Of a stretch of DNA of 64,000 nt, positions 35,741-47,387 are shown piece by piece. Numbering within the stretch: the first letter of the stretch is position 1; each line of letters opens with the position of its first letter. Both the position numbers and the translations under genes were made by a program. A model generated the notes under the pieces. It worked only from the letters and a program-made list of their open reading frames with translations. It had not been told where the DNA came from and searched no databases. The stretch covers positions 84,526,627 through 84,590,626 of the forward strand of contig JBANSL010000004.1 of assembly GCA_037127255.1 (NCBI GenBank). Direction: 5' to 3'. The DNA comes from Persicaria tinctoria (lineage: Eukaryota; Streptophyta; Magnoliopsida; Caryophyllales; Polygonaceae).

Positions 35741-36035
35741 AGAATCATATGGGCCACAAAATGGAGGAGCCCAACAATTATGTTCGCAATCGTGTTGATA
35801 TCGCAGGAATCGGTTCGGGTCACCTATAACCCACCGTGTAACCCACAATATTACACAATTTCTATTGGTCCGCCTATAATTAGTTTATCAAATTATTTTA
35901 GAAAATCTTAATTAAAAGATAATTCTTATTTCCTAAATTAAAAATAAAAGATTTTCTGAAAATTCTTCTCTGTTCATCAAGTTAGGTCAAATTTATCTAG
36001 TTCACCGTCAAAGAACCATTAGCATCGGTTTGTAT

Positions 36036-36453
36036 ATGCAATCATCGTCTAACATGTCAGGCGAAAGTTTACATCTTAATCCTGAGGTACACGCATGCTA
36101 TGGTGCTTTCTTCCGGCATATGTATGTTTTTTGAAATTACTTAATATTCTGATGTTGTAATTCTAGCATACGGATGATATTGCACAACAAATACAACCAT
36201 GTCGTCGACTAGAATTTGAACAAGATGAAAATCTGAAAAATTCTTGTCAAGAAGATGAAGTTCCAGAGCCAATTCATGCTAATTTATCAAAAGGAATCAT
36301 TCCGAAAATTGGTATGGAGTTTGTATCCGAGGATGCGGTTTATGAGTTCTACAACACTTATGCGTTGAGAGTTGATTTTTTTGTCAGAAGAAGTGCAGCT
36401 CGTAAAATTAAGGAAACATTGGTTTGTATATGGGTTTATAAAGAGGAGGTGGG
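36036..36453 (+). pseudogene. FAR1/FHY3-related gene fragment
   Basis: Exon 1 (36036-36086, MQSSSNMSGESLHLNPE) and exon 2 (from 36167) join in phase. They give an acidic stretch followed by IIPKIGMEFVSEDAVYEFYN and VRRSAARK, the start of the FAR1 DNA-binding domain found in transposase-derived FHY3/FAR1 transcription factors. The frame is then interrupted by an insertion at 36454. The rest of the domain, the MULE-type transposase core and the SWIM finger are absent. It is a 5' fragment, either captured or degraded. Confidence 0.7.
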
Positions 36454-36538
36454 CCTCGCCTCAGGCCCACCTCCTCAACAGGCTCTCGCCTCAGGCCCAA
36501 TCGTCATAGAGGGCCATATTTCTTTTAAGTGGGTATAA

Positions 36539-37182
36539 CATATACTCAGGTCCGGCTTGGAGGGCGGTGCAACAGGTCCGCTCGCACAGGGCCCGATATA
36601 TTTTGGGGGCCCAATATAAGTTGTACTAGTATATTGATATAAACCTTCCATCAATGAATGATAAGTAGGTGGTGGCGTAGTGGTCTGTTGAGGTGGAATG
36701 ATGTGGGGATCTCAGGCACTCAGTCTTCGATTCCTCTCAGGCCCTAGTTTTTACTACCATTTTTTCTAACCCTCTCTTTTTCTTACTTCGATTCCCCTTA
36801 TTGTTAGCCCACTTTTTCTTACTATTTTTTCCCAACCCACTCTTTTTCCTACTTTCACCTCGGTTTTCAGTTTTTTTTTCCATATTCTTTCCAAAGTTTA
36901 TTTTCTCTTAATTTTGGATATTGAATTATTACCTTATATTTATATGGCAAACTTATTTTATACTATAATTAAGCACATTTTGTTGTATACATAAATTAAG
37001 AATTGAATTTAATATTTTTAAGTATAAAATGTGATACGAATATTTTTTTTATTTGTATATGGTAGTTTATAAACATAAATATGAATTTATGATTATATAA
37101 AAATGAGAGAGAAAAATTAATAGGGCCTAATTCTAATCTCGCACCGGGCCTCTGAAACCATTGAGACGGCTCTGCATATACT
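36539..37182. mobile_element. Non-autonomous hAT element with 8-bp target duplication
   Basis: Termini CAGGTCCGGCTT (36547) and GAGACGGCTCTG (ending 37174) form imperfect inverted repeats. The 8-bp duplication CATATACT is perfect at 36539-36546 and 37175-37182. The 628-bp interior has no transposase and is a composite, because it contains a SINE-like block. Confidence 0.8.
36665..36745 (+). repeat. tRNA-derived SINE head inside hAT element
   Basis: TGGCGTAGTGG (36673-36683) matches a pol III A box and TCTTCGATTCC (36724-36734) a B box, about 50 bp apart. The downstream end of the SINE was not delimited. Confidence 0.5.
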
Positions 37183-37259
37183 GTAACAATCGATAGATGT
37201 TGGGGCTGCGGATTAAAAAAAAAAAAGATTTGTATATGGGTTTATAAAGAGGAGGTGGG

Positions 37260-38647
37260 TCTTATAAAAGAAGCTTGTATTTGGGCTTCTATATTTTTTT
37301 ACTGATAATGGAAAATTGGGCTTCTATGTTTTTTTTTTAAGAGGGTGGCTAGTGTCCTTAATCTTATTGGGATGTTTGCACCACATCTGTGGTTTTGTAG
37401 GTTTCATAGAGATTATTTTGAGATTAACCTATTCTGAAGACCTACTTTTTCTGCTAAATCCCATCTGTTCAAACTCTCGTATAGAATCAAGATATCATAT
37501 TTTGAGAGCTACACCATGAACCCCTGAACAGGTAAATATATAGATGATGGTCAGAGCCAAGGAGTAACAAGAAACAAGACCATACGAAGGGTATTGCGTA
37601 AAATATTTGGCTATCCACAAAAAACCCCATCCTTAGTGTAAATCCCTCTACTTCAACCCCTATCGGCTTCTTATAATCAGTTACATATTCACATGTAATA
37701 ATATGGTACATGGAAATATGTAACATTATAAGAAGCCATGAAATATACCTACTCCCCCTAAATATCTGTCATCCAAAAACATACCGGACCTAATCAACTC
37801 TCAAACAAGGCCAAACCCAACCCTAATACTTGAGCCCGGCCCAAAAAAAATTTAATCCCCTTACTAAATCTATGACAGCTAAATACAAAAGGCCATCAGA
37901 GAAGTGACGCTACCAAGGTACAATTATCAATGCTACCAAGTAAACATACCAGCAGTCGGATCATAGCAGCGCCATCACCAAATGCCATCACAGCAACACA
38001 AAAAGGTCCGCAATAGCATTGCCGAGCAGATTAATCCCACCGTGTTCAAATCAATGGAGGTTAATTGGGATTACTCCCATGTTTTCCCATGTTTGCTAGT
38101 TCTTAAGATTAATAGGGATATTATAACGATTTTCTATTTAAAGTGTGTTTACATCTATTATTTATTTATTTTTATCATTAAAATAGTATGTGCCTCATTT
38201 TCCTATCTCGTCTCGAGCAATCCAAAACTCAGATCCAACCCTGCCACGCTCCAACTAATACACAACTCCATTAAAAAAATCACTACGGACTACGGAGTAT
38301 AGAAAAAATCTCCTAACCGTACCCTATATTTCCCACCTAGGGGACCATGACCATATATATATATAGGCTTTTATTTTAGATACTTTCTTACTTTGACTTG
38401 GGTGTATATACAATTTATAGTTAAGTTCAATATGAACCACGCACGTACTTATTTTGATATTCTCTACGAAACTAATGTCTACCATAGTGTCCTATTTTAT
38501 TTTAGTCAAATAGCTTAGTTAAATTAATTTTAACATTTATAGCATCAGCATTAATATGTTTGGATAAAACTAATGCATAATATTAGTTGGTAGTTGGCTT
38601 TTTTTTTGGGGTCAAATATAATTAAGCAAACCGGAAGAAAAAATATA
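37260..38647. other. Intergenic AT-rich region
   Basis: The stretch follows the FAR1 fragment and shows only short random frames. No gene, terminal repeat or RNA gene was recognised. Confidence 0.5.
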
Positions 38648-38879
38648 CCCTCTGTTCCAAAATAGATGGGCTTTTAATTTTTAGCACGTTTTTTAAGGAG
38701 CGGAAAACTCTATAAAATATTACTTTTTTAATTAAAAATTTTATACTATTTGATACTTATTACTAATAAGTACCTAATTATATATAAAAAATTAATTAAA
38801 AAATAATATTTTATGGAGTTTTTCGCTCCTAAAAAACGTGCTGAAAAGTAAAAGACCATCTATTTTGGAACGGAGGGAG
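38648..38879. mobile_element. Stowaway MITE, copy 2
   Basis: Ends CCCTCTGTTCCAAAATAGAT and its inverse ATCTATTTTGGAACGGAGGG are flanked by TA. The interior has the family's AAACTCTATAAAATATTA word and its inverse, so the whole 232-bp element folds into one hairpin. Confidence 0.85.
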
Positions 38880-40132
38880 TATCACCTAGCTTATTATATG
38901 CTCATTTCGCCTCAAAAAAATATTGTTGTTTTGCGATATTATACACTTATTAAGAAAATCTATTTTCCTTTTTTTTAAAATACAAACATGAAATGGTGAG
39001 TAATAATTTCAACAAAATTATTACTCCTATAAACTAAAACACCAATTTATTTGATACAACACTTAACCTTTCTAAAACATCATTTTTTTTGTGTTTGGGA
39101 AGAATCCAGAGTATTCTCAAACACCCATCGAACTCGCAATGTTGCAGGATCAAAGATTGTCAATTCATCATCGTCTGCCATCCTTAGCACTTACCTATTT
39201 TTCCAGAAGGAGGAGAACACATACAAGAAAAAGGAGGGGATTCAGGTGGATACAAAAGAGGATAGCAAAGCCTGCAGATCTGAAATGTTCATCTCAACCT
39301 CTCACTGACACTTTCAGATCTCGTTTACATTTATATATGTAATTGTCAAGTTATCATCTTTGACTTCGGTGTGTGAAAGATTCCGTTCCTTCGTTAAAGT
39401 GAGACAATCTGGAGGGCAATAGCCTTCGCCATAAGTAAGTGGCATCAGGGTAACAACTCGCAATAAGGTGTTGCGCCATGATACAAGACCCCATCAAAAA
39501 ACCGAAACATGAACTCAGATCTAACTAATCCATCAAATTTTATTTCGGTAATGCCCTCTGACGGTTTTTTCCATCTGGTGTTTTTCCTTTTACTTTTGTT
39601 TTGTTGCATATTGATTCTTTTTTTCTGTTTTGATATTTCGTCAGTTAACTCGGTAAATTCTTTCCAGTTATGTATTTGGTTTCTAATATACCATTCTTGT
39701 TTTTATATATATATTTTGTTCTTCTTGATCCTGAAATATTTTCTTGTTTCTTAATAATGTTAATTGCCCCACCAGCTAATTATACCAATATTGAACGTTG
39801 TGATTTGTAACATGTGAAAACTTTCATTTAACTATTTTCAATTTGCCTCCTATTTCTCTATTAAGTTTAATGATCATGTTTGTCGTGTGTCTACATTTCC
39901 AAAATAGGTGGATCCACATAAAGTACATGAATCCCCCTTCCTCTATCTTATAATATGAATAATATATTCCTATATGAATAAAAAAAATGTGGGAAGTGTT
40001 AGTTTTTGTTAGTAAAGATGAGATACAGTGATTAATAAGTCACGAATTTCATCATTCTCTTTTTATTGTAATGAATTTAAATATCTAATTTCTATATAAA
40101 AAAAAAATCATATACACATATTAAAACTAGCA
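38880..40132. other. Intergenic AT-rich region
   Basis: No gene recognised. A mildly less AT-rich stretch at 39090-39340 has overlapping open frames that match nothing known to me. Confidence 0.45.
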
Positions 40133-40528
40133 TATAACGTTAGGGGTGTTAATCGAGTCGAACGAGTCGAGCTTGACATGTTCAAGCTTGTTCATTTGTT
40201 AAACGAGCTCGAGCCGAGCCGAGCCCAATTTTTAAACGAGCTTTCTTTTTTGTTCAAGCTCGACTTGTTTTAGTAAATGAACGAGCTCGAGCCAAGCTTT
40301 TTTCGAGCTTTAAGTAGTTTTACTTAGTCATAACATATAAACATAAAGAAAATTTTAGAAATTCTATATTATTCGAGCTATTCGAGCCTAAATCGAACGA
40401 GCCGAGCTTAAAATCATGTTCAAGCTCGGCTTGTTTAGGTAAGTGAACGAGCTCGATTCGAGCTTTTTTCGAGCCGATCCCGAGCCGAGCTCGAGCTGTT
40501 TAGCTCATGTAACAGCCCTATATAACGT
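40133..40528. mobile_element. hAT MITE saturated with CGAGC words
   Basis: Termini TAGGGGTGTTAA and GTAACAGCCCTA form inverted repeats. The 8-bp duplication TATAACGT is perfect at 40133-40140 and 40521-40528. The 380-bp body is packed with CGAGCTCGAGC-like words in both orientations. It lies about 400 bp upstream of the first reductase gene. A same-size relative is at 51518. Confidence 0.85.
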
Positions 40529-40861
40529 AGTACATGGCATGTTGTGGCTACTTTTAAAAAATATTATTTTTATTATATTTTTAACAGATTTCTTTCAGAG
40601 ATAATATACATATTTCTAAAATATTTTATGTTAATTAAATATTTTTTCCATATATGCACTACACACTAATTTCTTATAAAACCTATATGTATATATGAAT
40701 ATATGATATGGCAATATATTTGCCAAAGCGACTCTCATGCGTATATATTTGTAAACGAATGCTTTATATTATTATATATAATTAATTGCTTGCAAAATTA
40801 AAACCAAAAAATAGATTAAATGTCCCTTTCCCAATTATATAAATTGATAAATTTTATGCAT

Positions 40862-40869
40862 TATAAAAG
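40862..40869 (+). promoter_or_regulatory. Putative TATA box of reductase gene 1
   Basis: TATAAAAG lies 73 bp before the ATG at 40942, a plausible spacing for a core promoter with a short leader. Confidence 0.5.
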
Positions 40870-40941
40870 CAGAAAACCAAGCCCTTAGAACAACGCATTA
40901 TACAAGCAATTAATCTCGATCGCTACTACGCAAATTAATTA

Positions 40942-41894
40942 ATGGCGATGGAGATTCCGACAGTTGAGATAAGCAACGACGGCCGACAGATGCCGGTGAT
41001 CGGGTTCGGGACAGCTGCAGGCAACCCGGACGCCGGAGCAACCAAGGCTGCCGTCCTGGAGGCCATCAAGGTCGGTTACCGCCATTTCGACACCGCCTTC
41101 TCGTACGGCTCCGAGGAGGCCCTGGGCGAGGCCGTGGCCGAGGCGCTGCGCGACGGCCTTATCAACTCACGTGACGAGCTCTTCATCACCACCAAGCTCT
41201 GGGGCACCTTTGCCGAGCGTCACCTCGTCGTTCCCGCCATCAAGATGAGCCTTCAGTAAGTTGTCTGTCACCCTTGATTTATATCTATATCTATATAAAC
41301 TCGTTAAAAAAAAATTGTTGGGAATTTTGCATGTATGAATTAAAACCTTGAAACATGGCTCGTTTGGTATCGATATCGGTTGATATCGTGATATCAAATA
41401 TCAAGTGATACATTCCAAAAAAACTAGTATATCAAATTAGCCTAATTTTGATATCTAAGATATCAAGCGATATCGATATCTGGCGATACCAAACGCAGAT
41501 ATCAGATACCACTTGATATCCGGGAGATATCAAACACTAGTATCACTTTAAATGATATCGATATCTAGTCATACCATACACTATATATCATATATCGGGG
41601 CCTGATATCCGATATCGATATCTAAATATCAATACCAAATGGGGCCTATATATTAATATATATTTTGATTGATCATAAATAGACCAACCCGGCCCGGGAA
41701 AAGGGCGGACTTTGGGCAGAACAATCGGCCCAAGCGGGCCGACAGACCCGGCCCGGTAAGCCCACCGGACTGGGCTTAGACCGAGTATGAGGCCCAAGCG
41801 AGCTGGTAGGCCCGGCCCGATAAATATTAATATTATAATATTATATATATATATATAATTATACATACATATATAATGATATTTAAATACAAAC

Positions 41895-41947
<53 letters not shown>

Positions 41948-43739
41948 CAGTGTATATATATATATATAGTGTGTATGTTAATATATAGTATGTATTACAG
42001 AGTGTATGTACGTATATTAATACATATATTGCATAGTGTGTATGTATTGTATATGTATATTAATATATACGTGAAAAAATAATATTTTAAAAAAGAAAAC
42101 CCATAAAATATTTTAAAAAAGTATATATAGATTTATATATGTTATGCCTTAATTGACTTTGCTTCTTAGATATTAGCTAAAAGGAAATTTTAGTTACATA
42201 ACCAAATGTTATCGGGTAGGGTTCCCCATCCCGAATACTTTCTTAGAAAAAAAGCCCGCTAGGCCCGGTGGGCGGGTCGATCCGCCAACAAAGGCGGGCT
42301 TGGACAAGAAAAGTAGACCCAAAAACCGGGCCTGGACCAAGCCCGACCTGGTACAATGGGCAGTTAAAATGTCGGAGGCCCGACCCAAGCTCGTCTGGCC
42401 CGGCCCATGCTCAGGTCTAATCATAAATAAACTATCCGGATGTGACTGAATTTAGGAAGCTTCAAATGGAGTATGTGGATCTGTATTTGGTGCACTTTCC
42501 GTTTAAGCTGAGCCCAGAGGCGCTCATGCCTCCGTTTCCGGACGGATCCGTCCAACCCATCGGCATCGAATCTGTGTGGGAAGGAATGGAGGAATGCCAA
42601 CGCCAAGGCCTCGCCAAATCCATTGGCGTCAGCAATTTCTCCATTAGCAAGCTTCAAGAGACTCTTCGGGTTGCCACCATTCCTCCCGCTGTCAACCAAG
42701 TATGATTTGCCCTAATTTTTTTTATTTTATCTATATTATGTTTACCCTAATTTCTTGATTTTATTTATATTATAATTTCTTGTTTGTTAAGCCTAATTAA
42801 GTATATTTTAATAAAATTTATATAAGTAAATAAACTAGCTTATATGTCATTATTAATCACTAATTAGTATACTAATTTGATCATGCCACTTATTTCAACC
42901 AAACGCATATATATGGACATATTAAACATTTTATGGCCTTGAAATTCAACCAAAGGTGCATATATGGACAAACATTTTATTGCCTTGGAATGCAATCAAA
43001 TGTGTATATATGGACAGACATTAATTTATTGTCTTGAAATTCAAATGTAGTTGTTAACGTGTAGAGATCAATGCAATTCAATATATTGATTTTAGAATGT
43101 AAGTATGTAACTACTAGACAGTAAAAATAATTTAATTATAATTACCGATATTATTTGCCATATAGGTGGAGATAAACCTAATGTGGCAACAAAAAGAGTT
43201 GAGAGAGTTCTGCAAGCAAAAGGGAATTCATGTCACAGCATACACTGTGTTGGGTGCAAATAACACCTTCTGGGGAGATAGTCGAATCCTCGATTGTCCT
43301 GCGATTCAGGAGATCGCGCAAGCAAAGGGCAAGACAGTAGCCCAGGTACTACCAAACCAAAAATAAGGGGACGGTGAAGCTCCTACACAATGGCTTAAAC
43401 TTTTGTGTTGTATAGAAGGACGGATTCCGACTTTATAATTAACCGAAAACATAATAAATTTAGATCGATGAAATTATATACCACATTATCTAATTATATG
43501 TGGATTCAATTATATATGTTGTGCAGATAGCTATAAGGTGGGTGTATGAGCAAGGGTTAAGCATGGTAGTGAAGAGCTTCAGCAAGGAGAGGATGCAGGA
43601 AAACCTTCAAATATTTGATTGGTCACTATCAGATGAAGATGTTGATAACATACTCAAACTTCCCCAACGAAAAGGTGTTATGATCTCCCAAATCATGGGT
43701 CCTCATAAAGTACTGTTGGATATTGATCAAGGGGTGTGA
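40942..43739 (+). CDS. NADPH-dependent aldo-keto reductase (AKR4 family), gene 1
   Basis: This is a cytosolic carbonyl reductase of the plant AKR4 group, which includes chalcone, codeinone and methylecgonone reductases. Predicted exons are 40942-41255, 42456-42699, 43166-43345 and 43527-43739, giving 316 aa. The catalytic tetrad is visible: Asp in [13 protein letters not shown], Tyr in the same block, Lys in ITTKLW and His in YLVHFP. The C-terminal cofactor segment reads [26 protein letters not shown] departs from the usual VEMNPxWQQ, which gene 2 keeps. Intron 1 (1.2 kb) holds two MITEs. The substrate cannot be predicted from the sequence. It is paralogous to the gene at 57982. Confidence 0.93.
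41357..41646. mobile_element. MITE-like element rich in GATATC words
   Basis: Left end GGCTCGTTTGGTATCG and right end ATACCAAATGGGGCC are inverted relatives. The 290 bp between are filled with GATATC and ATATCGATATC palindromes. No clear target duplication was found. It lies within intron 1 of reductase gene 1. Confidence 0.6.
41672..42427. mobile_element. hAT element rich in GGCCCGG words, in reductase intron 1
   Basis: The element runs 41680-42419 from TAGACC to GGTCTA, with GGCCCGG-type words near both ends in inverted orientation. The 8-bp duplication ATCATAAA is perfect at 41672-41679 and 42420-42427. The middle is AT-rich, including a (TA)n run at about 41895-41946. No transposase is encoded. 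Confidence 0.8.
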
Positions 43740-43757
43740 AAATTGTCTACATTTTAA

Positions 43758-43980
43758 TAAGGGTGTGTTTGGATTATGATTATAAATATAAGCACTTTAT
43801 AAGTGTTGGGTTAAAAAAAAATATTTAAAATAATGTAATTTTAAAATAAAAATATGTTATAAATTATGTAAATCAATTACATTAAGTTTGTAAGGTAATT
43901 TATAAACTTAATGCGATATCGAGTATTTGATTTATACAATCTAGAAAATATTTATTCATAATATTTGAAATATATAAAAA
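43758..43980. mobile_element. Truncated Harbinger-like MITE downstream of reductase gene 1
   Basis: TAA followed by GGGTGTGTTTGGATTATG matches the left end of the intact MITE at 56173. Internal words such as AAATCAATTACATTAAG are also similar. The right terminus is missing. Confidence 0.55.
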
Positions 43981-44388
43981 AAATTAGGCTTCGTTTAGAA
44001 ATGCAGACGGCTTTTTAGAGCTTATGATTCTAATATTATATAGTTTTAAATATAAGATTTTGGTTTAATTAGCTTTCGAAAATTGGATTTTCAACGGTTA
44101 CCCACCTCAAACTTTTCATAAATCTATTCATTTTCTCATATAACTCATGACTCGTCAACTAGTATGTATCAACCACTCTATCCGTTGGGTTACTTGGTAC
44201 GTGACTCTTGCCGACTGGGTCACGTGCTCGGGGTTTACCGCCAAAAGGTGGGTTCCTCATCAACAAAAAAAAAATTGAAAATTATGAAATCTCAAAAATC
44301 TCTAACCTCGGACACCACATTCTTCAAAATAAAACTCGAACACATTCATCGAACATATTTTTATTCTTCAGATAATGAATTTAACAAT

Positions 44389-44720
44389 TTGGAAATCAAA
44401 ATCCACAAATATGTGGCAAACCATCGTATCATACCAATTGAAAAAAGATAGAAGATTGTCTTCGACTCTTCGCCTCTATAGGCTCTGTCACATCCAAGGT
44501 ACGATTGAATAACTCTCACAACCGTCATCACCAATGCACCATTGACCATCATCATCTAGAATAATAATTCAATACTTCATCAGCTTCAACTACCTCATCA
44601 GATACGTATTACCAAAACCCTTAGTTAAACAAACACTTGCAAAACATTTATATTTATAATACATATATTCTAATTAAAATAAATTTGTACTGCTATAAAT
44701 TTGCATTCTAATTCAAATAA
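44389..44720. repeat. Direct repeat flanking MULE, left copy
   Basis: About 300 bp starting GGAAATCAAAATCCACAAAT is repeated with small differences at 48929-49195, on the other side of the MULE and in the same orientation. The left copy has an extra segment near 44450-44500. The origin seems to be the 3' flank of the reductase genes. Confidence 0.7.
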
Positions 44721-45436
44721 AGGATGTTTTGCATGGATATATCAAAACTTTGCTCACTTTGCAAAAATGACCCGGCCCTAAAAAATTTGCAAAGGAATGA
44801 CATAATGTCATTCTTGCAAATTATTGGGCAAAGGTTAGAAAAGGTAGCCGGTTACACAATGGAAAAGGAGGGAAAAAATTGGACAGGTGTCGATTGTAGA
44901 GAGTGAGGGAGGTAATCATTTTGGCCAAAAAAAAAAAAGGAAGGGCTGCAGAGTTACAGTGAGTCTGTGAGAGAGGGAGGAGAGAGGGTGTGGAATCATG
45001 GAATGACAAGCATTAAATGCTAGGAGAGAGGGTGTCACATTTTCACAAAAACAATTCCCGCCAAGGCAAAATGGAGGGAAAACACAGGGAGAATTTCAGA
45101 GGGAGTATAAAAGGAGATGGGGGAGCTCGCCAGGTGGACACAAAAAGTGCAAAACATCTGCTTCTTCTCGATGGCTGCCATTAACGTCTAGTTGGAAGGA
45201 TAAAACCCAGAAATTATGTTACTAGCCAGACAAAAGGAAATCCTAGTCATCAATAGAATATATGTAGCCAAAAACAGGGATACACGTGACATCTGCAAAA
45301 TCCAGACCTCAACGAATATGGGTAAGTACGGTTTATGTTTTGTATTCACATTAATGGATTTTCCCCATCCTTCCCTTACCTCTAACAGATACTGAGAGGA
45401 CCATCTTAACCTCATAATTTCGCATGGGAGAAAGGG

Positions 45437-47387
45437 GTGGTATTACTTACTCTCGTTTGCAATGGTCGATGGGAGCATCTCGAAGGAGGATGGGTGTATC
45501 AATGTCAAAACGCCCACAAAATAATGCTCATAGAGGAGACCATGTCGTTTGGGTCCGTCAAGAGTAAGATACTGGAGAAGCTCGCGATTGACCCAAGGTG
45601 CTCTGAGTTGGAGTTGAAATATCTACTCGATACGAAGACGGAGGGATATTATCCGATTCAAGTGGATGATGAAAGTGATTGGGATGCTTTCAAGTACTGC
45701 AACTCAAGGGGTGGCGATGGCACATGGCCCCTTCCTTTGTACGCATCGGTGAACGAAGGTCAAAGCCAACATGGAAGTCGCTCCATGGGTGGGAACATGG
45801 AACAACGCAACAAATCACTAGGCGGAGACAACAGAACACTCGTGGTGGAAGAGGGTGGTTTGGTTGATATGACAGTCGATGGGTCCAACTCGCATCTTCT
45901 TCTGAATTCGGATAACAGCTCGGATAACACTATTGATGGCAAGGAAAATACTTCATCTGGCAAGGAAAATCACACTGCTGGCAAGGTCATCCAGACAGCT
46001 GAGGCAGAACCAACAACCGCCACGGAGGAGACGAGAGGTAAACTACTGGACGTGGACCGGGGGAAACAAATCGTATATCTGAGTAGTGATGACGAGGATA
46101 ATATATATGTGGGTGGGCATAAAGGGAGTGTTGTTTCCGTCAACTTGGCGAGCTCGCCGGAGGAGGAGTATGGAAACATCGGAGTACTAAAATTGGAGTC
46201 GACAGAGGAAACTTCATCAGTGGGTTGTATACCATCCGATGATGCGATGTACGAGGCCGAACGGTGGGTTTCGAGGAGGAAATCCTTGGGGATGTCGACC
46301 GAGGATGTTGAGAAGATGTTGGACAAAGCTTTTCCGAAAGGAGGGGACCCCCGACGCAAGAACACTGACCTTCATGAGGGTTTGTTGTTGAAGTCCAAGG
46401 AGGAAGTGCAAAACCGGGTAAGGTGGTCTGCGTTGGATGGCTGTTTTGACACACATGTGAAGAGGTCGTCGCCGGAAGTGTACTCCGTGGTGTGCATCGA
46501 TCCCGAGTGCAAGTGGATGTGCCGTGCGTCAACATACATGAAAACAAGTTTGTGGAAAGTGAGGAAGTACGTTCCGGAGCACACCTGCGGGGTTAATGTT
46601 CGACACAATCACGATCGACAGGCAACGTCCGAGCTTATTGGGAAGAGTCTTGTATCCAGGTAAAAAGAATTCTTACTGACCCCTTACCGTGAAACTATAT
46701 CCACTTTATTATCTATCCTAGTCAGTGTTCATAACCCTCTAGCCAGTTTGTAACCTGACACGATTGATGAAATGCAATGCAGTTTCACTGGTACCCGTAA
46801 GCCGGTAACTCCAGCCCACATACAGGCGTTATCGAAGTCCGAGCTTGGAGTTACTTGCAGCTATTGGAAGGCACGACGCGCAAAGGCGACACCAAGGGAC
46901 ACCCTATACGGAACGGACGAGGATTCGTATCGGGTAATGGCGTTGTACTTGTACATGCTTGAGAAGGCGAACTCAGGTTCCCACACCTGGCTTGAGTGGG
47001 ATGCTGAACGTAGGTTCAAGTACGCGTTCGTCAGCTTTGGGGTATGGATTGAAACCATCCCCCACTTACGGAAGGTATATTCATTAGCCACTTGTTTTTT
47101 ATACCTAGCTAGTCAATACATTTACCCAGCCTTTGACAAGGCACGTATAAAACAGATGTCTAATTGCCAAATGCACGTAGGTCATCTCCGCTGACGGTTC
47201 CTTTCTAAAAGGCAAGTTTAAGGGGACCTTGCTCTTTGCCACTGCACAGGATGTCGATCACAAAATATACCCAGTTGCGTTTGCGGTTGTGGATGGCGAG
47301 AATGACGCTTCCTAGGCATTCTTCTTCCGACAAATGCTTCGAGTCGTCCCGGACACCACATACTTGATGTGGGTCTCCGATCGGCAT
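45437..47387 (+). pseudogene. MuDR-family transposase, nonsense mutation and truncation
   Basis: Predicted exons are 45437-46659, 46783-47074 and 47181-47387. The first gives an N-terminal PB1-like region (VYQCQNAHKIMLIEE), an acidic linker and the MuDR DNA-binding domain with CIDPECKWMCRAS, SLWKVRKYVPEHTC and a His-rich end. Exon 3 begins VISADGSFLKGKFKGTLLFA, holding the first catalytic Asp, then AFAVVDGENDAS with the second. TAG at 47313 replaces the Trp codon expected after DAS. After WVSDRH at 47387 the third catalytic residue and the C-terminal SWIM part are missing. The element cannot encode active transposase. Confidence 0.85.

Larger units (their letters stand above)
36423..37259 (+). 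mobile_element. Poly(A)-tailed retroposed insert with 31-bp direct repeats
   Basis: A 31-bp sequence beginning TTTGTATATGGG and ending GAGGTGGG is repeated exactly at 36423-36453 and 37229-37259. The right copy is preceded by an A run (37214-37226), the signature of target-primed reverse transcription. After removing the nested hAT element the insert is only about 139 bp. Its 5' end contains an inverted copy of the end of the direct repeat, making a 13-bp hairpin AGGAGGTGGGCCT/AGGCCCACCTCCT at 36441-36472. Confidence 0.65.

Noticed and set aside
39051..39342. Possible small gene in two overlapping frames
   Set aside because: There is no recognisable domain, no splice or promoter logic, and compositional bias is weak.
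41876..42082. ORF of alternating Tyr and Ile
   Set aside because: It is a translation of a (TA)n microsatellite inside the hAT element.
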